Below, in pieces: positions 1-8,706 of a stretch of DNA of 64,000 bases (position 1 is its first letter; each line of letters starts with the position of its first letter). Source of the DNA: an uncultured Pseudomonadales bacterium (GTDB taxonomy: Bacteria > Pseudomonadota > Gammaproteobacteria > Pseudomonadales > Cellvibrionaceae); the NCBI GenBank assembly GCA_947489425.1, contig CANLDL010000002.1, forward strand, positions 682,001 to 746,000. Reading direction: 5' to 3'. The notes under the pieces are model-generated. The model was not told the origin of the DNA, did not search any database, and worked only from the letters and a program-made list of their open reading frames with translations. The translations under genes were made by a program, and so were the position numbers.

Positions 1-717
1 CATCGCCAACAAAAACCCATGGCGACCATCTAAAAACCCTTTTTGTAAAAGATACTTACGCAGAAAGGCAAATTTAGTCCGCACAATAATACCAAATAGA
101 GTAACCTCTTTCCCTTTTTTGTATTTCCCGTGAGCCCAATCATTTGCATAGCGTAGAGATTTAGACATATATACGGAAAACGAATTACTAGTGTAATGTA
201 ACAAATCTCCATCGACAGCCTTTATCATATTATTTGGGCAGTTAACCTTTTCATGTACAATGTCATCACTATACTGATAAGACTCTTTTGCATATAACCT
301 TACGACCATATCAGGGTACCAACCACTATGACGGATAAAGCGCCCAAAAAAATCCGTTACACGATTGAAACTATAAGCATATTTCTTATCCACAGTGGCA
401 CTAAGACATTGCAAGACACCCTCTCTCAATGATTCAGTCATAACCTCATCGCTGTCGACCCACATCAACCACTCACCATTCGCAAAAGCTTGCGCCTTTC
501 GCCGCTGAGCACCGAAACCCAACCACTCCGAATCGACTACAACCCTCGCATCAAGTGACTCTGAAATTATAATAGTTTCATCGGATGAACCCGAGTCGTA
601 TACAATTACCTCATCAGCCCAACTAACACTTCTAATACAAGCCTCAATAGTGTCCTCATTATCCAAAGTTAGGATAATGGCGGTCAAAGCTGGCCTATTT
701 AAATTTACCTCCGGCAT
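1..717 (-). CDS. Family 2 glycosyltransferase, LPS core WaaE-like (partial, 3' end outside window)
   Basis: The frame is open from an ATG at 717 (ribosome binding site GGAGG just upstream) through base 1, giving 239 codons without a stop. The N-terminus has the GT-A fold pattern of GT2 enzymes: a TAIILT strand, the YDSGSSDET nucleotide-binding segment near residue 42, then WLGFGAQRRKA and the WVDSDE metal-binding motif near residue 87. The DSGS/GFG.QR/DSDE order is typical of WaaE/KdtX-type LPS inner-core beta-glucosyltransferases, which add glucose to heptose I. It diverges from hldD, in keeping with an LPS core locus. The exact sugar and acceptor cannot be read from the sequence, and the C-terminus is not visible. 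Confidence 0.8.
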   Translation of the reverse strand, partial: MPEVNLNRPALTAIILTLDNEDTIEACIRSVSWADEVIVYDSGSSDETIIISESLDARVVVDSEWLGFGAQRRKAQAFANGEWLMWVDSDEVMTESLREGVLQCLSATVDKKYAYSFNRVTDFFGRFIRHSGWYPDMVVRLYAKESYQYSDDIVHEKVNCPNNMIKAVDGDLLHYTSNSFSVYMSKSLRYANDWAHGKYKKGKEVTLFGIIVRTKFAFLRKYLLQKGFLDGRHGFLLAM

Positions 718-926
718 ATATCCTCCATTAAAGTGAATATTACAAAGCACAATATGGACAATTTTACGAAACATGCCACAATGCTTACTTATTATTGGTA
801 ATCTGTAGTGGCAAACATACCGGCCACTAAGTAAATACCCTACTGATATATAGACTAAATATTACGAAGTTTAGAATCCGATTATACCCATAACAACCAT
901 AGCAATATACCAAATAAGAGCTAATT

Positions 927-1901
927 ATGATCCTAGTCACTGGCGGCTGCGGCTTTATCGGCAGCAATATTGTTAAGCAGCTCAACAATATTGGGCGCGA
1001 AGATATTATTATTGTGGATGAACTACAAGACGGTAAAAAATTCCTCAATATTGCCGATTGTGAAATTGCCGACTACCTCGACAAAGATGACTTGCTCGAG
1101 AAAATAGCAGCAAATTCGCTCCCCAAAATAGACTGTATTTTTCATGAAGGTGCCTGCTCCACCACTACCGAGTGGGACGGGCAATTTATGATGAAAAATA
1201 ATTATGAATACTCAAAAACGCTTCTGCACTATTGCCTCGACAATAAAATACAATTTATCTATGCATCATCGGCATCGGTGTATGGTGGCGGCCAGCAAAG
1301 CCAAAGCGACTTTAGCGAGCAACGCCAGAACGAAAAACCTCTAAACGTTTATGGCTATTCCAAATTCTTATTTGATCAATACGTCAGAAAATATCTCAAC
1401 AAGCCCAAAACACAGATTGTTGGCCTGCGCTACTTTAATGTTTATGGTCCGCGTGAGCAGCACAAAGGCTCCATGTCGAGCGTGGCCTTCCACCTACACA
1501 ATCAATTAAAGCAAGGCGATACCGTTAAACTATTTGCAGGTCACGAAGGTTATAGCAATGGCGAGCAGCTCAGAGATTTTGTCTATATTGATGATGTGGT
1601 CGATTTAAACCTGTGGCTAATGCAAAACCCACAAGTGTCTGGCATTTTTAACTGCGGTACAGGTCGCGCCCAAAGCTTCAATGACGTTGCTAATGCCGTA
1701 CTTGATTACAATAAAAACACACATCAAAAACAAGGCACGCTAGAATACATCCCCTTTCCTGATCATTTAAAAGGCGCCTATCAAAGCTTTACCCAAGCTG
1801 ATGTAAACCACTTACATTCAACAGGGTACACTAAAGCCTTCAAAACCGTTGAAGAGGGTGTTCAAGCTTATCTAACATGGTTAGACGCAAACAATGGCTA
1901 A
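927..1901 (+). CDS. hldD: ADP-L-glycero-D-manno-heptose 6-epimerase
   Basis: This enzyme converts ADP-D-glycero- to ADP-L-glycero-D-manno-heptose, the last step in making the heptose donor for LPS inner core. The 324-residue protein is an extended short-chain dehydrogenase. It has an NADP-binding GGCGFIG loop at residues 6-12, the family signature [13 protein letters not shown] near 73, and a catalytic Tyr142-x3-Lys146 in NVYGYSK. Length fits the roughly 310-residue family. The ATG follows a weak AAGAG. Its stop overlaps the start of waaF by 8 bases, so the two are probably translated from one transcript with waaF, and likely with hldE. Confidence 0.96.
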   Translation: MILVTGGCGFIGSNIVKQLNNIGREDIIIVDELQDGKKFLNIADCEIADYLDKDDLLEKIAANSLPKIDCIFHEGACSTTTEWDGQFMMKNNYEYSKTLLHYCLDNKIQFIYASSASVYGGGQQSQSDFSEQRQNEKPLNVYGYSKFLFDQYVRKYLNKPKTQIVGLRYFNVYGPREQHKGSMSSVAFHLHNQLKQGDTVKLFAGHEGYSNGEQLRDFVYIDDVVDLNLWLMQNPQVSGIFNCGTGRAQSFNDVANAVLDYNKNTHQKQGTLEYIPFPDHLKGAYQSFTQADVNHLHSTGYTKAFKTVEEGVQAYLTWLDANNG

Positions 1902-2964
1902 TATAAAGCCCCAAAAAGTGATAAATACCGGTAACGAGACATCAAACCACGAAAATATCCTAGTCGTCGGCCCCTCTTGGGTCGGCGATATGGTCATGGC
2001 CCAAAGCCTATTCAAAACATTAAAAGCGCAAAACGCCAATAGCAGCATTGATGTAATTGCACCGGCTTGGTCCGTTCCTGTACTCGAGCGCATGCCGGAG
2101 ATAAGACAAGCCATTGTGCTCAACACAGCCCACGGTGAGATAGGCCTAAAGAAACGTTATCAATTGGGCCAAAATCTACGCGGCCAATACCAACGCGCTA
2201 TCATATTGCCTCGCTCATTAAAGGCAGCACTTGTACCTTTTTTTGCAAAAATACCACTACGCACGGGTTTTAAAGGTGAGATGCGGCTTGGCTTTATCAA
2301 TGATATTCGCGAGTTCGACAAAGCCCATTTAAACCAAACCGTTAAACGCTTCGTTGCCCTAGGCGTTACACAAACTCTCGCCAATACACATTTTGCCATT
2401 GATTATCCTGCATTAAGTATTAATAAGGACACTCAACGGCAAGCACTAGAAAAGCTCGATCTAGGTAGCAATAAACCCGCTATTGCTTTATTCCCAGGTG
2501 CCGAATACGGCCCGGCCAAACAATGGCCGCTAGCTTATTTTAAAGAACTTGCAGGCAAGCTCGCAGGCGAGGGCTTTCAAGTATGGGTAATGGGTTCTCA
2601 AAAAGACCATCCGGCGGGTGAAGAAATCAGCCGAGGGCAATCAGCCAGGGTAATTAACCTATGCGGCAAAACTTCCATTGCCGAAGTCATCGATTTAATT
2701 GCTTACTGCAAAGGTGCCGTCAGCAATGACTCAGGCCTAATGCACGTGGCGGCTGCCGCAAATTGCCCAGTAGTTGGTATCTACGGCTCATCTAGCCCCA
2801 AATTTACGCCACCGCTTACGGAGCGAGCAAAGATCCTACACCTCAACTTAGATTGTGGCCCATGTTTTAAGCGCGAATGTCCGCTACAGCATCTCGATTG
2901 CCTAAACAAAATCAGCCCGCAAAATGTATTTAGCGTCCTAAAAGAGTTATTATCCGCACAATAA
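1894..2964 (+). CDS. waaF: ADP-heptose--LPS heptosyltransferase II
   Basis: This family 9 glycosyltransferase transfers the second L,D-heptose to the inner core at the cytoplasmic face of the inner membrane. The 356-residue protein has the WaaF hallmark [18 protein letters not shown] near residue 22. The GT-B donor-side motifs are [13 protein letters not shown] near 206 and [12 protein letters not shown] near 280. The N-terminus is about 18 residues longer than usual WaaF because the first in-frame ATG lies inside hldD; a GTG nine codons in is an alternative. It overlaps hldD by 8 bases and is followed 88 bases later by hldE. Confidence 0.95.
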   Translation: MANIKPQKVINTGNETSNHENILVVGPSWVGDMVMAQSLFKTLKAQNANSSIDVIAPAWSVPVLERMPEIRQAIVLNTAHGEIGLKKRYQLGQNLRGQYQRAIILPRSLKAALVPFFAKIPLRTGFKGEMRLGFINDIREFDKAHLNQTVKRFVALGVTQTLANTHFAIDYPALSINKDTQRQALEKLDLGSNKPAIALFPGAEYGPAKQWPLAYFKELAGKLAGEGFQVWVMGSQKDHPAGEEISRGQSARVINLCGKTSIAEVIDLIAYCKGAVSNDSGLMHVAAAANCPVVGIYGSSSPKFTPPLTERAKILHLNLDCGPCFKRECPLQHLDCLNKISPQNVFSVLKELLSAQ

Positions 2965-3052
2965 AGAGTATTTAAATAATAACGACGCATCTCGCTATTA
3001 TTTAGAGCCATTTACCACCCCCTCAATACAAAACAAGATTGATACAAACCCT

Positions 3053-4504
3053 ATGACAAGCACCATTAACTTATCCTCTCTCGCATCATCCAATGTTCTT
3101 ATTATTGGTGATGTTATGCTCGACAGCTACATAGCGGGTAACACTCAGCGAATATCGCCAGAGGCACCTGTACCGGTTGTGCATATTCAAGATAACTATC
3201 AGCGCCCAGGCGGTGCTGCTAATGTTGCACTTAATGTCTGTGCCCTAGGTGCAAAAGCCATATTAATGGGTTTAGTGGGCGATGACGACACAGGTAAAGC
3301 ATTACATAAAGAATTGATAGGTAAAGGTGTCGACTCACGTCTCATTAGCTCGCCCAAAGCAAAAACTATCAGCAAGTTACGCATTATGAGCCGCAACCAG
3401 CAGCTTATTAGACTAGATACCGAAGACGGATTTGGACACGTTAATCACAATGAGCTACTCAAGCAAGCAATCGCGGCAACGAGTGAAGTTAACGCAGTGA
3501 TCTTATCGGATTACAATAAGGGGACTCTACGGCCCATCCTCGCCGATTTTTTGGCTCACTGTAAGCAGCACAATCTGCCTGTATTGGTCGACCCCAAAGG
3601 TAGTGATTTCTCTATTTATCGATCGGCAACTCTACTCACGCCTAACATGTCAGAGTTTGAAATGGTCGCTGGTAAACCCGCCACCGAAAGCGATTTTCAG
3701 CAGCGTGCAAAATCGCTGATGCAATCCTTCGAGATCGATAACCTATTGGTGACTCGTAGCGAAAAAGGCATGTCATTGTTTCAGAGCGACATCACGCCTT
3801 TTAATTTAGAGGCAAAAGTACGCGAGGTTTATGATGTAACCGGCGCAGGCGATACAGTGATTGCAACATTAGCTACCGCATTGGGTGCAAGCTATAGCCT
3901 GCACGACTCCACCACCCTAGCCAACTTAGCCGCAGGCATTGTCGTTGGCAAAATGGGCACTGCGACTGTCTCCATGGAAGAGTTACAAACAGCTATTATC
4001 AATGAGCAGCACTCCGATATAATTACTCAAAACGGTATTTTAAGCCTTGATGAACTACTTAAAATAACGAAGCTATCGCGCAACCGTGGCGAGACTATTG
4101 TAATGACCAACGGCTGTTTTGATATCCTGCACGCAGGCCATGTGCATTACCTTAATGAAGCGCGTAAACTAGGTGACAGGCTCATCATTGCAGTCAATAG
4201 CGACGACTCAGTCAAACGCTTAAAAGGCCCCAAACGCCCGATTAATAGCGTCGACAATCGGATGCTTGTACTCGATGCACTCGCTTGCGTTGACTGGGTA
4301 GTGTCATTTGATGCCGATACACCTAGCGATATCATCGACTCAATCGTACCCGACAAACTAGTCAAAGGCGGCGATTACAAGGTTGAAGATATTGTCGGCT
4401 ACGACACAGTGACACAAGCTGGCGGAGAAGTTTTAACCATTAATTTAATCCCAGGCTGCTCAACCACTAATATTATTAATAAAGCTCAAGGAACCAACAG
4501 TTAA
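3053..4504 (+). CDS. hldE: Bifunctional D-glycero-beta-D-manno-heptose-7-phosphate kinase / heptose 1-phosphate adenylyltransferase
   Basis: The enzyme catalyses two steps of ADP-heptose synthesis: phosphorylation at C1 by a PfkB/ribokinase domain (about residues 10-320) and adenylylation by a nucleotidyltransferase domain (about 343-475). The kinase domain has the PGGAANVA substrate loop near 58 and the DVTGAGDT anion-hole and catalytic Asp motif near 262. The second domain has TNGCFDILHAGH with the HxGH motif at 360-363. Its 483 residues match the fused gammaproteobacterial form. Only 3 bases separate its stop from the next kinase gene, so they are probably co-transcribed. GmhB acts between its two activities and is encoded at 7388-7933. 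Confidence 0.97.
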   Translation: MTSTINLSSLASSNVLIIGDVMLDSYIAGNTQRISPEAPVPVVHIQDNYQRPGGAANVALNVCALGAKAILMGLVGDDDTGKALHKELIGKGVDSRLISSPKAKTISKLRIMSRNQQLIRLDTEDGFGHVNHNELLKQAIAATSEVNAVILSDYNKGTLRPILADFLAHCKQHNLPVLVDPKGSDFSIYRSATLLTPNMSEFEMVAGKPATESDFQQRAKSLMQSFEIDNLLVTRSEKGMSLFQSDITPFNLEAKVREVYDVTGAGDTVIATLATALGASYSLHDSTTLANLAAGIVVGKMGTATVSMEELQTAIINEQHSDIITQNGILSLDELLKITKLSRNRGETIVMTNGCFDILHAGHVHYLNEARKLGDRLIIAVNSDDSVKRLKGPKRPINSVDNRMLVLDALACVDWVVSFDADTPSDIIDSIVPDKLVKGGDYKVEDIVGYDTVTQAGGEVLTINLIPGCSTTNIINKAQGTNS

Positions 4505-4507
4505 TTT

Positions 4508-5263
4508 ATGGCCATTATAGAGAATATTTTAAATCCGACAGTAACAGAAATCTTATCTAAGAAAGAATCGTGGGTATCGATTGCTGACGGCATTATACGC
4601 CAAGGCTGCTACTGTCATAATTTTCACCTTGATCATCAATATATTATCAAGCAATTTCGCTTTCCTGATGATGCACCTCCTCCTGTATTTTGGTGGGAGC
4701 GAGAGCATAAAACTTTACATATACTCGATGGAAAACTCAGTTCACCCATAACTCATGGGTACATTGAATTTAAATACCAAGGCTTTACAAACGTTTATTT
4801 ATTTAGAGAAATGGTAAGCGGAAATACATTGGGAGATTTAGACTACACCATCCTTAATAGAGAACAATGCGCACCAGTAGGAGAGTTATTAGCTAAAATT
4901 CATAACCATCATCTAGTAACAGGGGACTGTCACTTATCTAATATATTAATAAATGAAGAAGGAGAGCTTTGCTTTATTGATTTTGGAAAGGCTGAGCATT
5001 TTCCAAAGACAAACTTAGCATATGGCATACGAGCAGCTAGAGACTTACAAAAAACGAAGTACAAATGTACGAATCTAGACCCAGAACTAAGCCAACTTTT
5101 AGAAGAAGCTTATCTCTCAAAGCTCGTCAAAAAACAACATGGTATTCTTCATCAAATTACTCGAGGTTTGGCGAAAATTCATCAAGCTCTTAGGTTATAT
5201 CAAGGTAGAGAAACAATAAAAACGCCTGAACAACTGGAAGCTAGAAAGAAAAATAAAGCCTAG
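4508..5263 (+). CDS. WaaP/Kdo-kinase-like atypical kinase, probably LPS core
   Basis: A 251-residue protein with the catalytic core of eukaryotic-like small-molecule kinases. It has Lys48 in the IIKQF strand, a GDCHLSNIL catalytic loop (Asp139-140, Asn145) and a FIDFGKA metal-binding motif (Asp158). A FWWEREHKTL stretch in the N-lobe resembles helix C of WaaP/RfaP-type core kinases. The start lies 3 bases after hldE, placing it in the LPS operon, so phosphorylation of a heptose or Kdo residue is the likely role. The substrate is not proven. Its base composition is AT-richer than that of hldE. The kdkA gene at 6576 is a separate and more typical member, so the locus has two such kinases. Confidence 0.7.
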   Translation: MAIIENILNPTVTEILSKKESWVSIADGIIRQGCYCHNFHLDHQYIIKQFRFPDDAPPPVFWWEREHKTLHILDGKLSSPITHGYIEFKYQGFTNVYLFREMVSGNTLGDLDYTILNREQCAPVGELLAKIHNHHLVTGDCHLSNILINEEGELCFIDFGKAEHFPKTNLAYGIRAARDLQKTKYKCTNLDPELSQLLEEAYLSKLVKKQHGILHQITRGLAKIHQALRLYQGRETIKTPEQLEARKKNKA

Positions 5264-5336
5264 AATAGCTACTTATGTTTTGATGAAAGGACTTCACAGT
5301 CATTCTCTATATATCATCCAGAATATAACCCTAATT

Positions 5337-5370
5337 CAAACAATGTACTTTAAATAAAGTACATTGTTTG
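5337..5370. terminator. Bidirectional terminator hairpin between convergent LPS genes
   Basis: A perfect inverted repeat with 16-base arms (CAAACAATGTACTTTA and its complement) and a 2-base centre lies between the kinase gene ending at 5263 and the convergent heptosyltransferase gene ending at 5464. The arms are AT-rich, and the outer A/T runs supply short U-tracts on both strands. It is the only strong structure in the 200-base gap, so a shared terminator is the natural reading. Confidence 0.65.
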
Positions 5371-5463
5371 TTTACACACTCCAAAAGTCCCCAGTCCGCA
5401 AGTAACAAATAATATATAGCAACTAATAAGAGTCGATTGATAAACATTACTAGTAGATAATGA

Positions 5464-6570
5464 CTAATCAGCGCCACAGACTTTATCTAACTTTGCCTTT
5501 ACATCAGCAAGACTAATTAGCGCTAATGCATCTGGGTTTCTCACCCGCTTACCCCAAGGCGCATCAGCCTCACTTAAGCCCTCGTACTTTAACAATGCCT
5601 CGGGGTATTTGTTGACGGTTAAGCCATCGACACCGCTACTATTACGAGCATTAGTAACATAAGGGCCTGTTCGTCTTGGGTTTGAAGTAACATACAAACC
5701 GATAACAGCTACCCCTAATGCATTAGCAATATGTGCAGGGCCAGTGTCCGGTGCAATAACCGCTACTGCTTTCGTCATTAAAGCTGCAAGTTGTTTAAGT
5801 GAGGTTTTACCAACTAGATTATCAATGCTATTAAGTAGATGGATTTTATCAGTAAAAAGGCCATGGCTTAATATATCTTTTGCCAGAGCCACTTCATTAT
5901 CAGCAGGCCCTCCTGTCAATACAACTTTCAAGTCGTATTGCTCGATGGCATAAGCAATTAGCTCAGCATAATTATCGGCACTCCAATTGCGCCAGTTATT
6001 GGCACGCTGGCTACTACTGGGGTTAATAACCAATACTCTTTTATCACTGACAATACTATTTGCCCACTGCTCATCGGCTAGCGGGATAGGAATACCCCAT
6101 TCTAGCTTACGATCACTCAAACCCAGTGCTTTTAAAAATTCAAAAAAGCCATCTAATACATGCTGACACTTAACTGCATTAATCCGAGCATTGGTAAACA
6201 ACCACTGAAAATCCTTTGCACGCTTTTTATCAAATCCAAGCCTAATAGATGCAGGCACACACAGACCGGCAATGTTAGCGCGCAGTGAGACCTGCATATG
6301 CAACAACACATCGAAGTGCCTACCTTGCAATGCCTGCCGTAAATTTTGATAGGCTTTAAAACCTAAAGATTTATCAAAGACGATAAACTCAACACCTTCG
6401 ATATCTTTAACTAATTGATGCTCTAGGCGACCAATAATCCAAGTGATTTTTGTTTCTGGCCAATAGTGTTGTAAGGTACGCACTATAGGCAATGCATGGG
6501 TAACATCACCAATAGCAGATAAGCGCAATAAACAAAGATTAGCAGGTGCTTTCGACAGCGGCAACGACAT
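5464..6570 (-). CDS. Family 9 heptosyltransferase, WaaC-like (heptosyltransferase I candidate)
   Basis: A GT-B family 9 glycosyltransferase of 368 residues. The N-terminal motif LRLSAIGDVTHALPIVRTL is characteristic of heptosyltransferase I and related enzymes, and the C-terminal half has INPSSSQRANNW near 185 and APDTGPAHIANALG near 274. Its expected role is adding a heptose to Kdo2-lipid A from ADP-heptose; with waaF in the same locus, the heptosyltransferase I role is the simplest fit. The ATG at 6570 is preferred over a TTG two codons upstream. It is divergent from kdkA with only 5 bases between start codons. WaaC is not certain because the family also contains HepIII/WaaQ enzymes. Confidence 0.8.
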   Translation of the reverse strand: MSLPLSKAPANLCLLRLSAIGDVTHALPIVRTLQHYWPETKITWIIGRLEHQLVKDIEGVEFIVFDKSLGFKAYQNLRQALQGRHFDVLLHMQVSLRANIAGLCVPASIRLGFDKKRAKDFQWLFTNARINAVKCQHVLDGFFEFLKALGLSDRKLEWGIPIPLADEQWANSIVSDKRVLVINPSSSQRANNWRNWSADNYAELIAYAIEQYDLKVVLTGGPADNEVALAKDILSHGLFTDKIHLLNSIDNLVGKTSLKQLAALMTKAVAVIAPDTGPAHIANALGVAVIGLYVTSNPRRTGPYVTNARNSSGVDGLTVNKYPEALLKYEGLSEADAPWGKRVRNPDALALISLADVKAKLDKVCGAD

Positions 6571-6575
6571 ACACA

Positions 6576-7370
6576 ATGACCATTAAAACCAAAAATATAA
6601 ATAACCACTACATCATATATCATCAGCCCGATCAGACAAAGAGTGCCCTGATAAATGACCTTATAACAAACGCCACTTCATTCTTTGATGCCGGCTACTT
6701 ACTGGATAATAAAAAAGTCTATAAACAAGCTACTGGACGCGGCCAGACATATTTCTTTAAACATGAAAACCAAGATTGTGTGCTTAGGCACTTTTGGCGT
6801 GGTGGGCTTGTGGGTAAATTTAACAAAGATTTTTATTTTTGGAATCCCTTAACAAGTAAACAAATACAATTACAGCAGTCCCGCGCTTATCAAGAATTCA
6901 ACTTGCTAGATACCCTCAAACAAATAGGCTTACCTGCACCAAAACCTATTGCTGCTCGAATTAGTTATTCATGGTTAGGTTACCGAGCAGATATTATTAC
7001 CGAGACACTACAAGGCACACAATCACTGGTAGAGCTCCTTGGCTCTTCTAGCAATTATCGAGTCGATAGTAGCCTTTGGAGTAATATTGGTGAGGCTATC
7101 GCACAATTTCATCGGCACAATATTTATCACGACGACCTTAACGCCAATAATATTTTAATCGATCAGCGAGGTGAGATTTACTTGATTGATTTTGATAAAG
7201 GCAAAATCATGAGCAAGAAAGCAGAGGGAAATAGCTGGCAACAAAATAATTTAGATCGATTATTGCGCTCATTTAATAAAGAAAAGACAAAAAATACCGA
7301 GCTACGCTTTAGCGATAGTAACTGGCAGCAATTACTAACAGGCTACAAGGAATACCGTAGTAAAGAGTAA
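6576..7370 (+). CDS. kdkA: 3-deoxy-D-manno-octulosonic acid (Kdo) kinase
   Basis: This kinase phosphorylates Kdo of the LPS inner core at O-4 using ATP at the inner membrane. The 264-residue protein has the KdkA pattern: GRGQTYFF as a glycine-rich loop near residue 54, VLRHFWRGG carrying the Lys/Arg N-lobe site near 69, the catalytic loop HDDLNANNIL (Asp187, Asn192), and LIDFDKG with the metal-binding Asp205 and Asp207. The ATG at 6576 is chosen rather than a frame extension to 6546, which would run into the divergent heptosyltransferase gene. It ends 17 bases from the convergent gmhB stop. Confidence 0.88.
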   Translation: MTIKTKNINNHYIIYHQPDQTKSALINDLITNATSFFDAGYLLDNKKVYKQATGRGQTYFFKHENQDCVLRHFWRGGLVGKFNKDFYFWNPLTSKQIQLQQSRAYQEFNLLDTLKQIGLPAPKPIAARISYSWLGYRADIITETLQGTQSLVELLGSSSNYRVDSSLWSNIGEAIAQFHRHNIYHDDLNANNILIDQRGEIYLIDFDKGKIMSKKAEGNSWQQNNLDRLLRSFNKEKTKNTELRFSDSNWQQLLTGYKEYRSKE

Positions 7371-7387
7371 GACGTAAGAGAAACTAG

Positions 7388-7933
7388 CTAGAGGTTTTTA
7401 GAGAATTCAAAAAGAGAAGGGTATCGCTCTACTGTGTTGGGCAAACCTGCATTCAAGATTTCACTTTCATCTACTTGATGCTTATTTAATAGAACCAGCC
7501 GAGAAACATCCATCTTTTTCGCCGCCTGTAAATCCGAGAGTTTATCGCCCACCATTAAGGATGCAGAAAAATCGATATTGTATCGCTCAGCCGCCTGTAA
7601 AAATAATCCCGCGGCAGGTTTACGGCAAGAACAATTATCCTCAGGGGCATGGGGGCAATGGAATACGTCAGTAATATTAACCCCTTGCTGTGCTAACTGC
7701 GCGCGATACCAATTGGTTAATTGTTGATAATTGTCCTCACTATAATAGCCACGACCAATACCCGACTGGTTAGTCGCGACAATAATTTTATAGCCGCTTG
7801 CCTGTAGTGTTTTTAAAGCAGCGATACATCCATCAATAAATTCAAAACCCTCAATCTTATGGGTATAGCCTGTATCTTTATTGATAACACCGTCGCGATC
7901 TAAAAAGGCAACTTTTACCGTGCTAACAGACAT
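7388..7933 (-). CDS. gmhB: D-glycero-beta-D-manno-heptose 1,7-bisphosphate 7-phosphatase
   Basis: This HAD-superfamily phosphatase removes the 7-phosphate of heptose bisphosphate between the two HldE steps. The protein is 181 residues long. It shows the nucleophile motif FLDRDGVINKD near residue 10, the motif-II-like VATNQSGIGRG near 53, a zinc-binding loop CPHAPEDNCSCRKP near 93, and MVGDKLSDLQAA for metal binding near 137. Length and motifs match GmhB closely. It lies about 100 bases downstream of gmhA in the same direction, so the two probably form an operon reading away from glnE/ilvE. Confidence 0.95.
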   Translation of the reverse strand: MSVSTVKVAFLDRDGVINKDTGYTHKIEGFEFIDGCIAALKTLQASGYKIIVATNQSGIGRGYYSEDNYQQLTNWYRAQLAQQGVNITDVFHCPHAPEDNCSCRKPAAGLFLQAAERYNIDFSASLMVGDKLSDLQAAKKMDVSRLVLLNKHQVDESEILNAGLPNTVERYPSLFEFSKNL

Positions 7934-8030
7934 GACTACTCTCTTGTAATGGCTTTCTATTGCAAAAACGAATGTAGAGGCTTATTCAAAAACTTATTGG
8001 ATACTTACGCAGAAAACTTATGCCGAAAGC

Positions 8031-8597
8031 TTATGTTGAAAATTCAGCATCAACAGCCGCGCACAACATATGCCCAATAAAGGCATGGGCTTCCTGAATA
8101 CGGGGAGTAGAGTTTGAAGGCACACAAATACAAGCATCAACGCTATCTTTTAATTTACCGCCTGTACCACCGGTGAGTGCCGCAGTAAAACAACCAATTT
8201 CTTTAGCAACACTAATAGCCGCTAATATATTACTGCTGTTGCCACTGGTCGAGTAGGCAACAACTACATCATTGGGGGTTGCTAAGGCTTCTATCTGACG
8301 AGAAAACACTGCATCGTAACCGTAATCGTTACCTACCGCCGTTAAAATAGACGTATCGGTCGTCAGTGCAATGGCGGCCAAGCCTTTACGCTCGGTCATG
8401 TAGCGACCAACAAGCTCTGCGGCAATATGTTGAGAGTCGGCAGCGCTACCACCATTACCCATTAACAGTACCTTACCGCCACTATTCAACGCTTTGATCC
8501 ATTGCTCTCCCACCTGCCTTACAACAGGCTCCAGCTCTCCCACCATGCCCATAACCGCGAGATGATCCTCTAGTTCAGTTAAAAATTGATTAGACAT
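8031..8597 (-). CDS. gmhA: Sedoheptulose 7-phosphate isomerase
   Basis: This is the first enzyme of ADP-heptose synthesis, isomerising sedoheptulose 7-phosphate to D-glycero-D-manno-heptose 7-phosphate. The 188-residue SIS-fold protein contains the phosphate-binding segment LLMGNGGSAADSQHIAAELV near residue 44, including the zinc-site His. It also has YSTSGNSSNILAA near 114 and QEAHAFIGHMLC near the C-terminus, with the catalytic Glu and second zinc-site His. The ATG is preceded by AAAGG. This gene supplies the substrate for the hldE, gmhB and hldD products encoded nearby. Confidence 0.96.
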   Translation of the reverse strand: MSNQFLTELEDHLAVMGMVGELEPVVRQVGEQWIKALNSGGKVLLMGNGGSAADSQHIAAELVGRYMTERKGLAAIALTTDTSILTAVGNDYGYDAVFSRQIEALATPNDVVVAYSTSGNSSNILAAISVAKEIGCFTAALTGGTGGKLKDSVDACICVPSNSTPRIQEAHAFIGHMLCAAVDAEFST

Positions 8598-8653
8598 AAT
8601 GAGAAAACCTTTAGTAGTGATTAGTAAGCTATAGCGACCAATCTTAATCTAAG

Positions 8654-8682
8654 TGAATTAATTTACTAATAAAATTAATTCA
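8654..8682. terminator. AT-rich inverted repeat between ilvE and gmhA
   Basis: Exact 11-base arms (TGAATTAATTT and complement) surround a 7-base loop. The repeat sits 25 bases beyond the ilvE stop and upstream of gmhA, both on the minus strand. It could end ilvE transcription, but it has no GC-rich stem, so a regulatory or chance AT palindrome is also possible. Confidence 0.35.
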
Positions 8683-8706
8683 TAGCGCTGACATATTTTG
8701 CACATT

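Noticed and set aside
806-829. Short inverted repeat TAGTGGC/GCCACTA between the first glycosyltransferase gene and hldD
   Set aside because: Only 7-base arms with a 10-base loop between two divergent genes; too weak for a terminator and no known operator matches.
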